From the NCBI RefSeq assembly GCF_029577735.1, contig NZ_JARQTO010000005.1:1-64000 (forward strand): DNA of 64,000 bases, in the 5' to 3' direction. Source of the stretch: Exercitatus varius (lineage in GTDB: Bacteria; Pseudomonadota; Gammaproteobacteria; Enterobacterales; Pasteurellaceae). Shown one piece after another: positions 35,739-43,716 of the stretch; positions within the stretch are counted from its first letter, which is position 1, and the number at the start of each line of letters is the position of its first letter. The position numbers were made by a program, and so were the translations under genes. The notes below the pieces were generated by a model. That model worked only from the letters and a program-made list of their open reading frames with translations, had not been told where the DNA came from and did no database searches.

Positions 35739-38174
35739 ATGTCAGAAAACACAGCCGAAAATTACGGCGCGGGCAGCATCAAGGTATTGAAAGGCCTGGA
35801 TGCGGTACGTAAACGCCCCGGAATGTACATTGGGGATACGGACGACGGCACGGGCTTACACCATATGGTTTTTGAAGTGGTGGACAACGCCATCGACGAA
35901 GCATTAGCCGGTTACTGCAAAGATATTATCGTCACCATTCACGAAGATAATTCCGTATCCGTGCAGGACGACGGACGCGGCATTCCGGTGGATATTCACC
36001 CGGAAGAAGGCGTTTCGGCGGCGGAAGTTATTATGACCGTATTACATGCCGGCGGTAAGTTCGACGATAACTCCTATAAAGTGTCGGGCGGATTGCACGG
36101 CGTAGGGGTTTCGGTGGTCAATGCCCTTTCTGACAAACTGCAGCTCACCATCCGCCGGCAAGGGCATGTACACGAACAGTTCTATCATCTGGGCGAACCG
36201 GAAGCGCCGTTGAAAGTCATCGGCGACAGCGAAAAAACCGGAACAATGGTACGTTTCTGGCCGAGCTCTTCCATTTTCACCAAAACCGTTTTCGAATACG
36301 ATATTCTGAAAAAACGGTTACGCGAGCTTTCTTTCCTGAATTCGGGCGTGTCCATCAAGCTGTTTGACGAACGCGACGGCAAAAGCGATCATTTCCACTA
36401 CGAAGGCGGCATTCAGGCCTTCGTGGAATTTTTAAATCAGAACAAAACCCCGATTCACCAAAAGCCGTTTTATTTCAGCACGGAAAAAGACGGTATCGGC
36501 GTGGAAGTCGCATTGCAATGGAATGACAGTTACAACGAAAACATTTACTGTTTCACCAACAATATTCCGCAACGGGACGGCGGTACCCATTTAGCCGGTT
36601 TCCGCGGAGCGCTGACGCGTACCCTGAACGCTTACATGGATAAAGCCGGCCTGAACAAGAAAGGCAAAAGCGATAAAGATAAAGTGGAAACATCGGGCGA
36701 CGATGCGCGTGAAGGTCTGGTCGCCATTATTTCCGTAAAAGTGCCGGATCCGAAATTCTCCTCTCAAACCAAAGATAAACTGGTTTCTTCCGAAGTGAAA
36801 GGCGCGGTGGAATCCGCCATGAACGAACGTTTGCAGGAATATCTGGAAGAAAACCCGAACGACGCCAAAATTATCGCCACCAAAATTGTGGAAGCGGCCC
36901 GTGCGCGTGAAGCGGCCCGCAAAGCCCGTGAAATGACCCGTCGCAAAGGCGTACTGGATATTGCCGGTCTGCCGGGTAAACTGGCGGATTGCCAGGAACG
37001 GGATCCGGCGCTGTCCGAACTTTACTTGGTGGAAGGAGATTCCGCGGGCGGCTCGGCAAAACAGGGACGCAACCGCAAAAACCAGGCGATTTTGCCGTTA
37101 AAAGGTAAAATTCTGAATGTGGAAAAAGCGCGCTTCGACAAAATGCTGTCTTCTCAGGAAGTGGGCACCTTAATCACCGCTTTGGGTTGCGGTATCGGAC
37201 GCGACGAATACAATCCGGAAAAACTGCGCTATCACAAAATCATCATCATGACCGATGCGGATGTGGACGGTTCGCACATCCGCACCTTGCTGCTGACGTT
37301 CTTCTATCGTCAAATGCCGGAATTGATCGAGCGCGGTTACGTGTATATCGCCCAACCGCCGCTTTACAAAGTGAAGAAAGGCAAACAGGAACAATACCTG
37401 AAAGACGATGAGTCCATGACCCAATACGAACTGGCGATCGCACTGGAAGACGCGGCGCTGTATGTGAATGAAAACGCCCCGGCCATGAACGGCTTGGCGC
37501 TGGAAAACCTGGTGTCCGAATTCAACGGCGTAGAACAAATGATTGCACGGCTGCACCGCCGCTATCCGGAAGCTTTATTAAAAGCGTTAATCTATTATCC
37601 CGAACTTTCCGACGCTATATTGCAAGACCAAAGTGCGGTAGAAAATTGGGCGGATTCTTTGGTGAAAAAACTGGAACAACAGGATACCGACAGCAATCAC
37701 TATCGCGTGCGTACGCAGTTCAACGGCGAACGAAATATATACGACATTGTGCTGACCGTGCGCTCCCACGGTATCGACACCAACTACCTGCTGGACTTCA
37801 ATTTCGCCCACAGCAACGAATACGCTCGCGTGTTGAAATTGGGCAAAAAAATCGACGGCTTATTGGAAGACACCGCCTACATTCAACGCGGCGAAACCAA
37901 AAAAACGATTAACAGCTTCGAAGAAGGCATCAACTGGTTGGTCGCGCAATCCCGCCGCGGCTTAACCGTGCAGCGTTACAAAGGGCTAGGCGAAATGAAC
38001 CCTGAGCAGCTCTGGGAAACCACAATGGATCCCGAAGCTCGTCACATGCTGCAGGTGACAATCAAAGACGCCGTCGAAGCGGATCAATTGTTCACCACCT
38101 TAATGGGTGACGAAGTCGAACCGCGCCGCGACTTCATCGAAACCAACGCATTACGGGCGAACTTAGATATTTAA
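35739..38174 (+). CDS. gyrB: DNA gyrase subunit B
   Basis: ATPase subunit of gyrase, which introduces negative supercoils. 811 residues from ATG 35739 (SD AAGAG); the open frame starts 22 codons earlier without homology. The GHKL ATPase domain has VVDNAIDEALAGY, DDGRGIPV and GGLHGVGVSVVNALS. The TOPRIM domain has LVEGDSAGGSAKQGRNRK and TDADVDGSHIRTLLL, and the C-terminus RYKGLGEMNPEQLWETTM. Length agrees with gammaproteobacterial GyrB, which carries the long insertion after TOPRIM. One 9-bp uptake core (AAGTGCGGT) lies near 37,630. Confidence 0.98.
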   Translation: MSENTAENYGAGSIKVLKGLDAVRKRPGMYIGDTDDGTGLHHMVFEVVDNAIDEALAGYCKDIIVTIHEDNSVSVQDDGRGIPVDIHPEEGVSAAEVIMTVLHAGGKFDDNSYKVSGGLHGVGVSVVNALSDKLQLTIRRQGHVHEQFYHLGEPEAPLKVIGDSEKTGTMVRFWPSSSIFTKTVFEYDILKKRLRELSFLNSGVSIKLFDERDGKSDHFHYEGGIQAFVEFLNQNKTPIHQKPFYFSTEKDGIGVEVALQWNDSYNENIYCFTNNIPQRDGGTHLAGFRGALTRTLNAYMDKAGLNKKGKSDKDKVETSGDDAREGLVAIISVKVPDPKFSSQTKDKLVSSEVKGAVESAMNERLQEYLEENPNDAKIIATKIVEAARAREAARKAREMTRRKGVLDIAGLPGKLADCQERDPALSELYLVEGDSAGGSAKQGRNRKNQAILPLKGKILNVEKARFDKMLSSQEVGTLITALGCGIGRDEYNPEKLRYHKIIIMTDADVDGSHIRTLLLTFFYRQMPELIERGYVYIAQPPLYKVKKGKQEQYLKDDESMTQYELAIALEDAALYVNENAPAMNGLALENLVSEFNGVEQMIARLHRRYPEALLKALIYYPELSDAILQDQSAVENWADSLVKKLEQQDTDSNHYRVRTQFNGERNIYDIVLTVRSHGIDTNYLLDFNFAHSNEYARVLKLGKKIDGLLEDTAYIQRGETKKTINSFEEGINWLVAQSRRGLTVQRYKGLGEMNPEQLWETTMDPEARHMLQVTIKDAVEADQLFTTLMGDEVEPRRDFIETNALRANLDI

Positions 38175-38196
38175 TCCAAAAAACTCATGAAAATTT

Positions 38197-38236
38197 GACC
38201 GCACTTTTGAAAGATGAATCAAAGTGCGGTCTTTTT
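38197..38236 (+). terminator. Terminator after gyrB built from an inverted uptake-sequence pair
   Basis: GACCGCACTTT and AAAGTGCGGTC form an 11-bp stem with a 13-nt loop, followed by TTTTT. Confidence 0.9.
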
Positions 38237-38264
38237 ATTTTCGTTTTATTCAGCAAAGAATCAT

Positions 38265-38375
38265 AAAAAACGATGCCCCTTGAGAAACCTCAAGGGGCAG
38301 GACGTTTCGGTATAATCTTTTCAGAAAAACCTTATTGTAACAACGTTTTTCATTTCGCAGTGCCATTACAACGGC
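38265..38375 (-). ncRNA. tracrRNA of the type II-C CRISPR-Cas9 system
   Basis: The minus-strand transcript contains GCACTGCGAAATGAAAAA, an 18-nt perfect complement to the CRISPR repeat (plus coordinates 38,346-38,363). A bulge and GTTACAATAAGG follow, as in N. meningitidis tracrRNA. Next come the CTGAAAAGA segment and a terminator-like hairpin TGCCCCTTGAG / CTCAAGGGGCA (38,274-38,299) with six T. The order anti-repeat, AAGG nexus, CCCCTT hairpin and poly-U is the same as in Neisseria. Predicted length is about 110 nt, divergent from cas9. The 5' end is inferred from the promoter. Confidence 0.92.
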
Positions 38376-38379
38376 ATAA

Positions 38380-38408
38380 ATTGTAAATTTATCTAAATTT
38401 TTTGTCAA
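38380..38408 (-). promoter_or_regulatory. tracrRNA promoter
   Basis: Consensus TTGACA (38,403-38,408), exactly 17 bp, then TACAAT (38,380-38,385) on the minus strand. Predicted start is about 38,373-38,375. Confidence 0.85.
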
Positions 38409-38427
38409 TGTATTTCTATTTTCAAAC

Positions 38428-38443
38428 AAAACGTTGTTACAAT
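38428..38443 (+). promoter_or_regulatory. Inverted copy of a tracrRNA segment at the likely cas9 promoter
   Basis: AAAACGTTGTTACAAT here is an exact inverted copy of the tracrRNA segment at 38,334-38,349. It contains TGTTACAAT, an extended -10 (TG-N-TACAAT), placed about 33 bp before the cas9 start codon. Confidence 0.6.
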
Positions 38444-38476
38444 TCCAGCAATTTCATATATTGCAAGGAATTGGCT

Positions 38477-41400
38477 ATGGAAAATGCTCATTTAACTTAT
38501 ATTCTAGGTTTAGATCTGGGTATCGCATCTGTCGGTTGGGCGGTCATTGAAATTGATCAACAGGAAAATCCGTTACGTATTATTGATGTCGGAGTTCGAA
38601 CATTTGAGCGGGCGGAAGTGCCCAAAACGGGCGATTCATTAGCGTTGGAGCGAAGACTGGCACGCAGCACGCGGCGGCTTATCCGCCGTCGGGCGCACCG
38701 CTTATTACGCGCTAAACGTCTGTTAAAACGCGAAGGCCTGTTACGGGCGGAAGATTTCAGTTCGCCGACCGAACTTCAAAATTTACCCATTAATGCCTGG
38801 GAACTGCGTGTCAAAGGACTGACGCATAAACTGGAACGTAAAGAATGGGCGGCGGTATTATTGCATTTAATCAAGCATCGCGGCTATTTATCACAGCGTA
38901 AAAACGAAAGCAAAACAGACAATAAAGAACTTGGCTCCTTGCTCAAAGGCGTAAAAGAAAACCATAGGTTACTACAATCGAACGACTATCGTTCTCCTGC
39001 CGAATTGGCCGTTAAAAAATTTAAGGAAGATACGGGCCATATCCGAAATCAACGCGGTGAATATACGCATACCTTCGACCGTCTTGACTTACATTCAGAA
39101 TTACAGTTGCTATTTAACATACAGCGAGAACTCGGGAATCCTTATACTTCTATCTCATTGGAGCAGCAAGTTTCCGCATTGTTAATGAGCCAAAAGAAAG
39201 CGCTTTCCGGCAAAGCCGTTCTAAAAATGCTGGGGAAATGTACTCATGAAAAAACCGAATACAAAGCCGCTAAAAATACCTATTCCGCCGAACGTTTTGT
39301 CTGGCTGACTAAATTAAATAATTTACGTATTTTAGAAAACGGCACGGAACGGGGGCTAACAGAGTCCGAACGCCGGCTTGTAATTAATCAGCCGTACGAA
39401 AAATCCAAATTCACTTATGCTCAGTTACGCAAACTGCTAGAGCTTTCCGATAACGCTATCTTCAAGGATTTACGTTATATTAAAGACAACGTCGAATCGG
39501 CAATATTAATGGAAATGAAAGCCTTTCATGCTATTCGTAAGGCTTTAGAAAATAACGGTCTGAAAACCGAATGGCAAGGCTTGGCAACCAAACCCGAACT
39601 GCTGGATGAAATCGGTACGGCATTTTCACTTTATAAGACCGATGAAGATATTACAAAATACCTTAATAATAAGCTTCCAAAACCGGTTTTAGACGCCCTG
39701 CTGAACAATATTGGATTTGATAAATTCATCCAATTATCTTTGCAATGTTTAAGCAAAATTCTACCGCTAATGGAACAAGGGCAACGTTATGATGAAGCCT
39801 GTAAAGCGATTTACGGTGATCATCACGACAAGCAGAGACGAGAAGAAAATCTTTATTTACCACAGATTCCTACCGATGAAATCCGTAATCCCGTTGTTTT
39901 ACGTACGCTTTCCCAGGCCCGTAAAGTCATTAACGGTGTTATACGTTTATACGGTTCGCCTGCTCGAGTACATATTGAAACCGGTCGGGAAGTCGGCAAA
40001 TCCTTTCAAGAGCGTCATGAAATTAAGAAACGTCAGGATGAAAACCGAAATCAACGTGAAAGTGCGGTCAAAAAATTCAAAGAATTTTTTCCTGATTTTT
40101 CCGGCGAACCGAAGACCCAAGACATTCTTAAAATTCGTCTATATGAACTACAGCAAGGCAAATCTCTGTATTCGGGTAAAGAGATTGATTTAACCCGTTT
40201 ATTGGAAAACAATTATGTGGAAATTGATCACGCCTTGCCTTTCTCACGCACTTGGGATGACAGTCTGAATAATAAGGTATTGGTCTTTAAAAATGAAAAT
40301 CAAAATAAGGGTAGCCAAACACCTTATGAATGGCTTGGCGGTGAAGAAAATTCGGAACGTTGGAAAATGTTTGTCGCTTTAGTCAATGGTAGCCGTTTTT
40401 CTTATACGAAAAAGCAACGGATTTTAGTGCAGAAACTGGATGAGGACGGTTTCAAAAAGCGAAACTTAAACGATACCCGATATGTGGCTCGTTTTTTGTG
40501 TGAATTTATTACGAATAACATGTTACTGTTAGGAAAAGATAAGAATAAAGTCTTCGCATCAAACGGACAAATTACGGCATTACTACGTCGGCGTTGGGGA
40601 CTTAGCAAAAATCGCGAAGAGAATGATCGTCACCACGCGGTTGATGCAATAATAGTCGCCTGTTCGACAGTTTCCATGCAACAGCGAATAACAAATTTTG
40701 TCCGTTTTAAAGAAGGTAACGTATTTACGGGCGAGCGAACTGATCGTAAAACCGGTGAAAACGTTCCCATTCACTTTCCCGAACCTTGGAAATATTTCCG
40801 GCAGGAAGTTGAAATTCGAGTATTCAGCGATACACCGAAAGAGGATTTAATCATACAATTACCGGATCGTCCGCAAGCAAACCATGAATTTGTTCAACCG
40901 TTGTTCGTTTCCCGCGCGCCAAACCGGAAAATGTCCGGACAAGGACATCTGGAAACAGTTAAATCGGCAAAACGGTTGGATGAAGGTATAAGTATTTTAA
41001 AAGTGCCGTTAACTCAGCTTAAACCGAGTTTACTTGAGAATATGGTAAACCGCGAACGGGAATCCGAACTTTACAAAGCGCTAAAAACCCGTTTAAATCA
41101 ATTTAAGGATGACCCGGCAAAAGCTTTTGCCGAACCGTTTTATAAAAAAGGCGGACAGCAAGTAAAAGCCGTTCGGGTTGAAATGGTACAAAAAACAGGT
41201 GTGCTTGTACATAACGGTAAAGGTATTGCCGATAATGCTTCGATGGTAAGGGTGGATGTCTTTACTAAAAACGGTAAATATTACCTTGTGCCGATTTATA
41301 CCTGGCAAGTAGCAAAAGGGATTTTACCGAATAAGGCGATTATCGCTAATAAAGATGAAAGTCAATGGGATGAAATTGATGATTCGTTTAAATTTGAATT

Positions 41401-41653
41401 TACCGTGTATCCTAACGATTTAATTAAAGTCATAACAAAAAAAGAAACATTTTTTGGTTATTACTCCGGTTGTGATCGGGCTACAGCCGCAATAAGTATT
41501 AAGGAACACGATTTGGAAAAAACAAAAGGAAAAGATGGATTACATAGAGGCTTAGGCGTAAAAACAGCTGTTTCTTTTGAAAAATACCAAGTCGATGAAC
41601 TCGGCAAAAATATTCGTCTTTGCCGTCCAGGCAAACGCCAGAACGTACGTTAA
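38477..41653 (+). CDS. cas9: CRISPR-associated endonuclease Cas9, subtype II-C
   Basis: RNA-guided double-strand DNA nuclease, 1058 aa from ATG 38477 (SD AAGGAA); the open frame extends 25 codons upstream without homology. RuvC-I is YILGLDLGIASVGWAV (Asp13). The Arg-rich bridge helix runs about 57-88. RuvC-II is HIETGREVGKSF (Glu501), HNH is VEIDHALPFSRTWDDSLNNK (His585, with Asn608 downstream) and RuvC-III is NDRHHAVDAIIVACS (His720, Asp723). All catalytic residues are present. It aligns along its whole length with remembered N. meningitidis Cas9 (1082 aa). A perfect uptake sequence (40,060-40,069) encodes SAVKK within it. The PAM-interacting region differs from Nme1 at one key position (Asp1000). 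Confidence 0.97.
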   Translation: MENAHLTYILGLDLGIASVGWAVIEIDQQENPLRIIDVGVRTFERAEVPKTGDSLALERRLARSTRRLIRRRAHRLLRAKRLLKREGLLRAEDFSSPTELQNLPINAWELRVKGLTHKLERKEWAAVLLHLIKHRGYLSQRKNESKTDNKELGSLLKGVKENHRLLQSNDYRSPAELAVKKFKEDTGHIRNQRGEYTHTFDRLDLHSELQLLFNIQRELGNPYTSISLEQQVSALLMSQKKALSGKAVLKMLGKCTHEKTEYKAAKNTYSAERFVWLTKLNNLRILENGTERGLTESERRLVINQPYEKSKFTYAQLRKLLELSDNAIFKDLRYIKDNVESAILMEMKAFHAIRKALENNGLKTEWQGLATKPELLDEIGTAFSLYKTDEDITKYLNNKLPKPVLDALLNNIGFDKFIQLSLQCLSKILPLMEQGQRYDEACKAIYGDHHDKQRREENLYLPQIPTDEIRNPVVLRTLSQARKVINGVIRLYGSPARVHIETGREVGKSFQERHEIKKRQDENRNQRESAVKKFKEFFPDFSGEPKTQDILKIRLYELQQGKSLYSGKEIDLTRLLENNYVEIDHALPFSRTWDDSLNNKVLVFKNENQNKGSQTPYEWLGGEENSERWKMFVALVNGSRFSYTKKQRILVQKLDEDGFKKRNLNDTRYVARFLCEFITNNMLLLGKDKNKVFASNGQITALLRRRWGLSKNREENDRHHAVDAIIVACSTVSMQQRITNFVRFKEGNVFTGERTDRKTGENVPIHFPEPWKYFRQEVEIRVFSDTPKEDLIIQLPDRPQANHEFVQPLFVSRAPNRKMSGQGHLETVKSAKRLDEGISILKVPLTQLKPSLLENMVNRERESELYKALKTRLNQFKDDPAKAFAEPFYKKGGQQVKAVRVEMVQKTGVLVHNGKGIADNASMVRVDVFTKNGKYYLVPIYTWQVAKGILPNKAIIANKDESQWDEIDDSFKFEFTVYPNDLIKVITKKETFFGYYSGCDRATAAISIKEHDLEKTKGKDGLHRGLGVKTAVSFEKYQVDELGKNIRLCRPGKRQNVR

Positions 41654-41657
41654 CTTT

Positions 41658-41689
41658 AATCCCCGCTTCTTCTGGAAGTGGGGATTTTT
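41658..41689 (+). terminator. Terminator between cas9 and cas1
   Basis: AATCCCC-G-CTTC, loop TTCTG, GAAG-T-GGGGATT, then TTTTT. It lies just after the cas9 stop and 20 bp before the cas1 ATG. Confidence 0.8.
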
Positions 41690-41708
41690 ATATAAAAGGA
41701 ACCATAAA

Positions 41709-42623
41709 ATGACATGGAGAAGCATTTTAATCAGTAATGGCGGCAAACTTTCCCTGCAACATCGCCAAATGCTTATTCAACAATCAGAAAATGAATTTAC
41801 CGTGCCGTTGGAAGATATTGCCGTAATCGTAGTGGAAAACCGCGAAACGGTGATTACCATTCCACTTTTATCCGCTTTAGCTCAAAACGGTATCACATTG
41901 CTGACGTGTGACGAACAATTTTTACCTTGCGGACAGTGGTTACCGTTTTCCCAATATCATCGTCAGCTTAAAACACTAAAATTACAACTAGAAGCTTCAT
42001 TACCTCAGAAAAAACAGCTTTGGCAGGTCATCGTACAACAAAAGATCCGCAATCAAGCATTTGTGTTGGAACATACGGAACATTCTACCGAAGCAAAAAA
42101 GTTACAAATAATGGCTAATAACGTAAAATCAGGCGATAAAGAAAATTTTGAAGCACAAGCTGCGCTACTTTACTTTCAGACCGCATTCGGCAAAGATTTT
42201 CGTCGCTGGCAGGCAAATCATATTAATGCGCATCTTAATTATGCATACACCGTACTGCGATCGGCGGTTGCACGTTCTTTAGTTCAATACGGTTGGTTAC
42301 CTAGTCTGGGCTTATTTCATCACAGCGAACTGAACGCCTTTAATCTTGCCGATGATTTTATTGAACCGTTCCGTCCTATCGTTGATTTAATGGTATGGAA
42401 ATTATGGAAAAAAGAATGTTTAGAATCCGGTCTTACTCCCGAAACAAAACAAAAATTAATCGGCTTATTGCATTATCAAATGCGTTTTCAAGATCAAACT
42501 TTTAGTGTACTTGCCGCCATAGATCGAACCGTCGGTTCACTACAAATCGCTTTACTATCTAAAGATGCCAAACGACTTAAACTACCTGAAATGTTACCGC
42601 TGAAGGAACACATCTATGAGTGA
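41709..42623 (+). CDS. cas1: CRISPR-associated endonuclease Cas1 (type II)
   Basis: Integrase of spacer acquisition, 304 aa from ATG 41709, with AAAAGGA as ribosome site. The open frame starts 44 codons earlier, inside cas9. The N-terminus MTWRSILISNGGKLSLQHRQ matches type II Cas1. The metal-binding site residues lie in the AQAALLYFQTAFG (Glu nearby), GLFHHSELNAFNLADDFIEPFRP blocks. It overlaps cas2 by 8 bp. No csn2 or cas4 is present, as expected for II-C. Confidence 0.95.
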   Translation: MTWRSILISNGGKLSLQHRQMLIQQSENEFTVPLEDIAVIVVENRETVITIPLLSALAQNGITLLTCDEQFLPCGQWLPFSQYHRQLKTLKLQLEASLPQKKQLWQVIVQQKIRNQAFVLEHTEHSTEAKKLQIMANNVKSGDKENFEAQAALLYFQTAFGKDFRRWQANHINAHLNYAYTVLRSAVARSLVQYGWLPSLGLFHHSELNAFNLADDFIEPFRPIVDLMVWKLWKKECLESGLTPETKQKLIGLLHYQMRFQDQTFSVLAAIDRTVGSLQIALLSKDAKRLKLPEMLPLKEHIYE

Positions 42624-42942
42624 GGCAAAATTTATGCGTATTATCGTTTTCTTTGATCTACCGGTTACAACGGCGGCAAAACGAAAAGCTGCTAATCAGT
42701 TTCGTCAATTTCTTATAAAAGATGGCTATCAAATGCTACAACTCTCCGTTTATAGCCGAATCGTACGAGGACGCGATTCTCTAGAAAAACACAACAAACG
42801 ACTCTGCGAAAATTTACCTGAAGAAGGTTCGATCCGTTGCTTAGAAGTCACTGAAAAACAATTTGCCAGCATGAGCATTTTATTGGGAGAATTGAAAATA
42901 CAAGAGAAAAAAGTGAATGCAAACCAGATGTTACTCTTTTAA
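42616..42942 (+). CDS. cas2: CRISPR-associated protein Cas2
   Basis: Structural partner of Cas1 in the acquisition complex, 108 aa. MRIIVFFDLPVTTAAKRKAA shows the ferredoxin-like first strand with the conserved Asp. LQLSVYSRIVRG is the second conserved block. It starts inside the last codons of cas1 (ATGAGTGA overlap). Confidence 0.95.
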   Translation: MSEAKFMRIIVFFDLPVTTAAKRKAANQFRQFLIKDGYQMLQLSVYSRIVRGRDSLEKHNKRLCENLPEEGSIRCLEVTEKQFASMSILLGELKIQEKKVNANQMLLF

Positions 42943-42998
42943 TATCGATATAAAACCTTATAAATATCTGCCTGTACATTAAAAAATCTAAAAAAAAC

Positions 42999-43008
42999 GA
43001 CCGCACTT
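42999..43008 (-). repeat. Uptake sequence between cas2 and the array
   Basis: GACCGCACTT preceded by an A-run. It is one of two perfect uptake sequences in the CRISPR locus. Confidence 0.85.
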
Positions 43009-43040
43009 TATATATTTTTGCCCAAATTTCCGAAAGAAAA

Positions 43041-43079
43041 AAAGAGCTAAACCCTTATCTAATAAGGCCTCAGCTCTTT
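43041..43079. terminator. Bidirectional terminator between cas2 and the CRISPR array
   Basis: Outer stem AAAGAGCT / AGCTCTTT encloses inner stem CCTTAT / ATAAGG. On the minus strand seven T follow, only 3 bp past the last repeat. It therefore ends array transcripts arriving from the right and can also end the cas mRNA. Confidence 0.85.
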
Positions 43080-43082
43080 GAT

Positions 43083-43581
43083 ATTATAGCACTGCGAAAT
43101 GAAAAAGGGAGCTACAACTGCTACCTCTGCCAGTGATTTTGATTTACGATTATAGCACTGCGAAATGAAAAAGGGAGCTACAACAACTGAAACCGGCGTA
43201 AACAATACGCCGACATTATAGCACTGCGAAATGAAAAAGGGAGCTACAACTAAACTAATTAGTGTGGTTCTGTCACCACTAATTATAGCACTGCGAAATG
43301 AAAAAGGGAGCTACAACCATGTCGCCGCGCAAAAACACGGATAACTTATTATAGCACTGCGAAATGAAAAAGGGAGCTACAACAAGTTGTGGGAATGAAT
43401 TTGCAGGTGAAAAATTATAGCACTGCGAAATGAAAAAGGGAGCTACAACACCGACAATAGATTTATCTTTAAAGGCTAAATTATAGCACTGCGAAATGAA
43501 AAAGGGAGCTACAACCGGTCTGTAATTTGCGATATAGCACGTCAAATTATAGCACTGCGAAATGAAAAAGGGAGCTACAAC
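43083..43581 (-). CRISPR. Type II-C CRISPR array, 8 identical 36-bp repeats, 7 spacers
   Basis: On the minus strand each repeat begins GTTGTAGCTCCC and ends CGCAGTGCTATAAT. Repeats lie at 43083, 43149, 43215, 43282, 43348, 43414, 43480 and 43546 (left edges, plus coordinates). Spacers are 30 nt except the third from the left (31 nt). All eight repeats are identical, with no degenerate end copy. Orientation is set by the tracrRNA complementarity, the minus-strand terminator at 43,041-43,079, and the extended -10 (TGCTATAAT) at the end of every repeat. Confidence 0.98.
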
Positions 43582-43685
43582 CTTCCGCGCACAAAACATT
43601 CTTTAATCATGGTCGTCTCAACAGAGATAAAGACGAAGATTCAAAAGCCAAAATCAATTCTGATATATAGACTAAGATTTTGTGG

Positions 43686-43716
43686 GCGGGCAAAAAACTC
43701 TCAAATTTTTGCCCGC
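43686..43716. terminator. Inverted repeat downstream of ftsY
   Basis: GCGGGCAAAAA / TTTTTGCCCGC, 11-bp stem, extending into the variant uptake core GCCCGCACTT. It lies just downstream of the ftsY stop. The rest of the gap between the array and ftsY (43,582-43,685) shows no gene and no recognisable extra repeat. Confidence 0.6.

Noticed and set aside
38402..38476. 25-codon upstream extension of Cas9
   Set aside because: It covers the cas9 promoter and part of the tracrRNA promoter, and Cas9 homology starts at ATG 38477.
43279..43599. Minus-strand 106-aa reading frame with repeated VVAPFFISQCYN
   Set aside because: It is a translation of the CRISPR repeats and spacers, not a protein gene.
43582..43611. 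A possible eighth spacer right of the last repeat
   Set aside because: No full or degenerate repeat follows it; the next 36 bases do not resemble the repeat.
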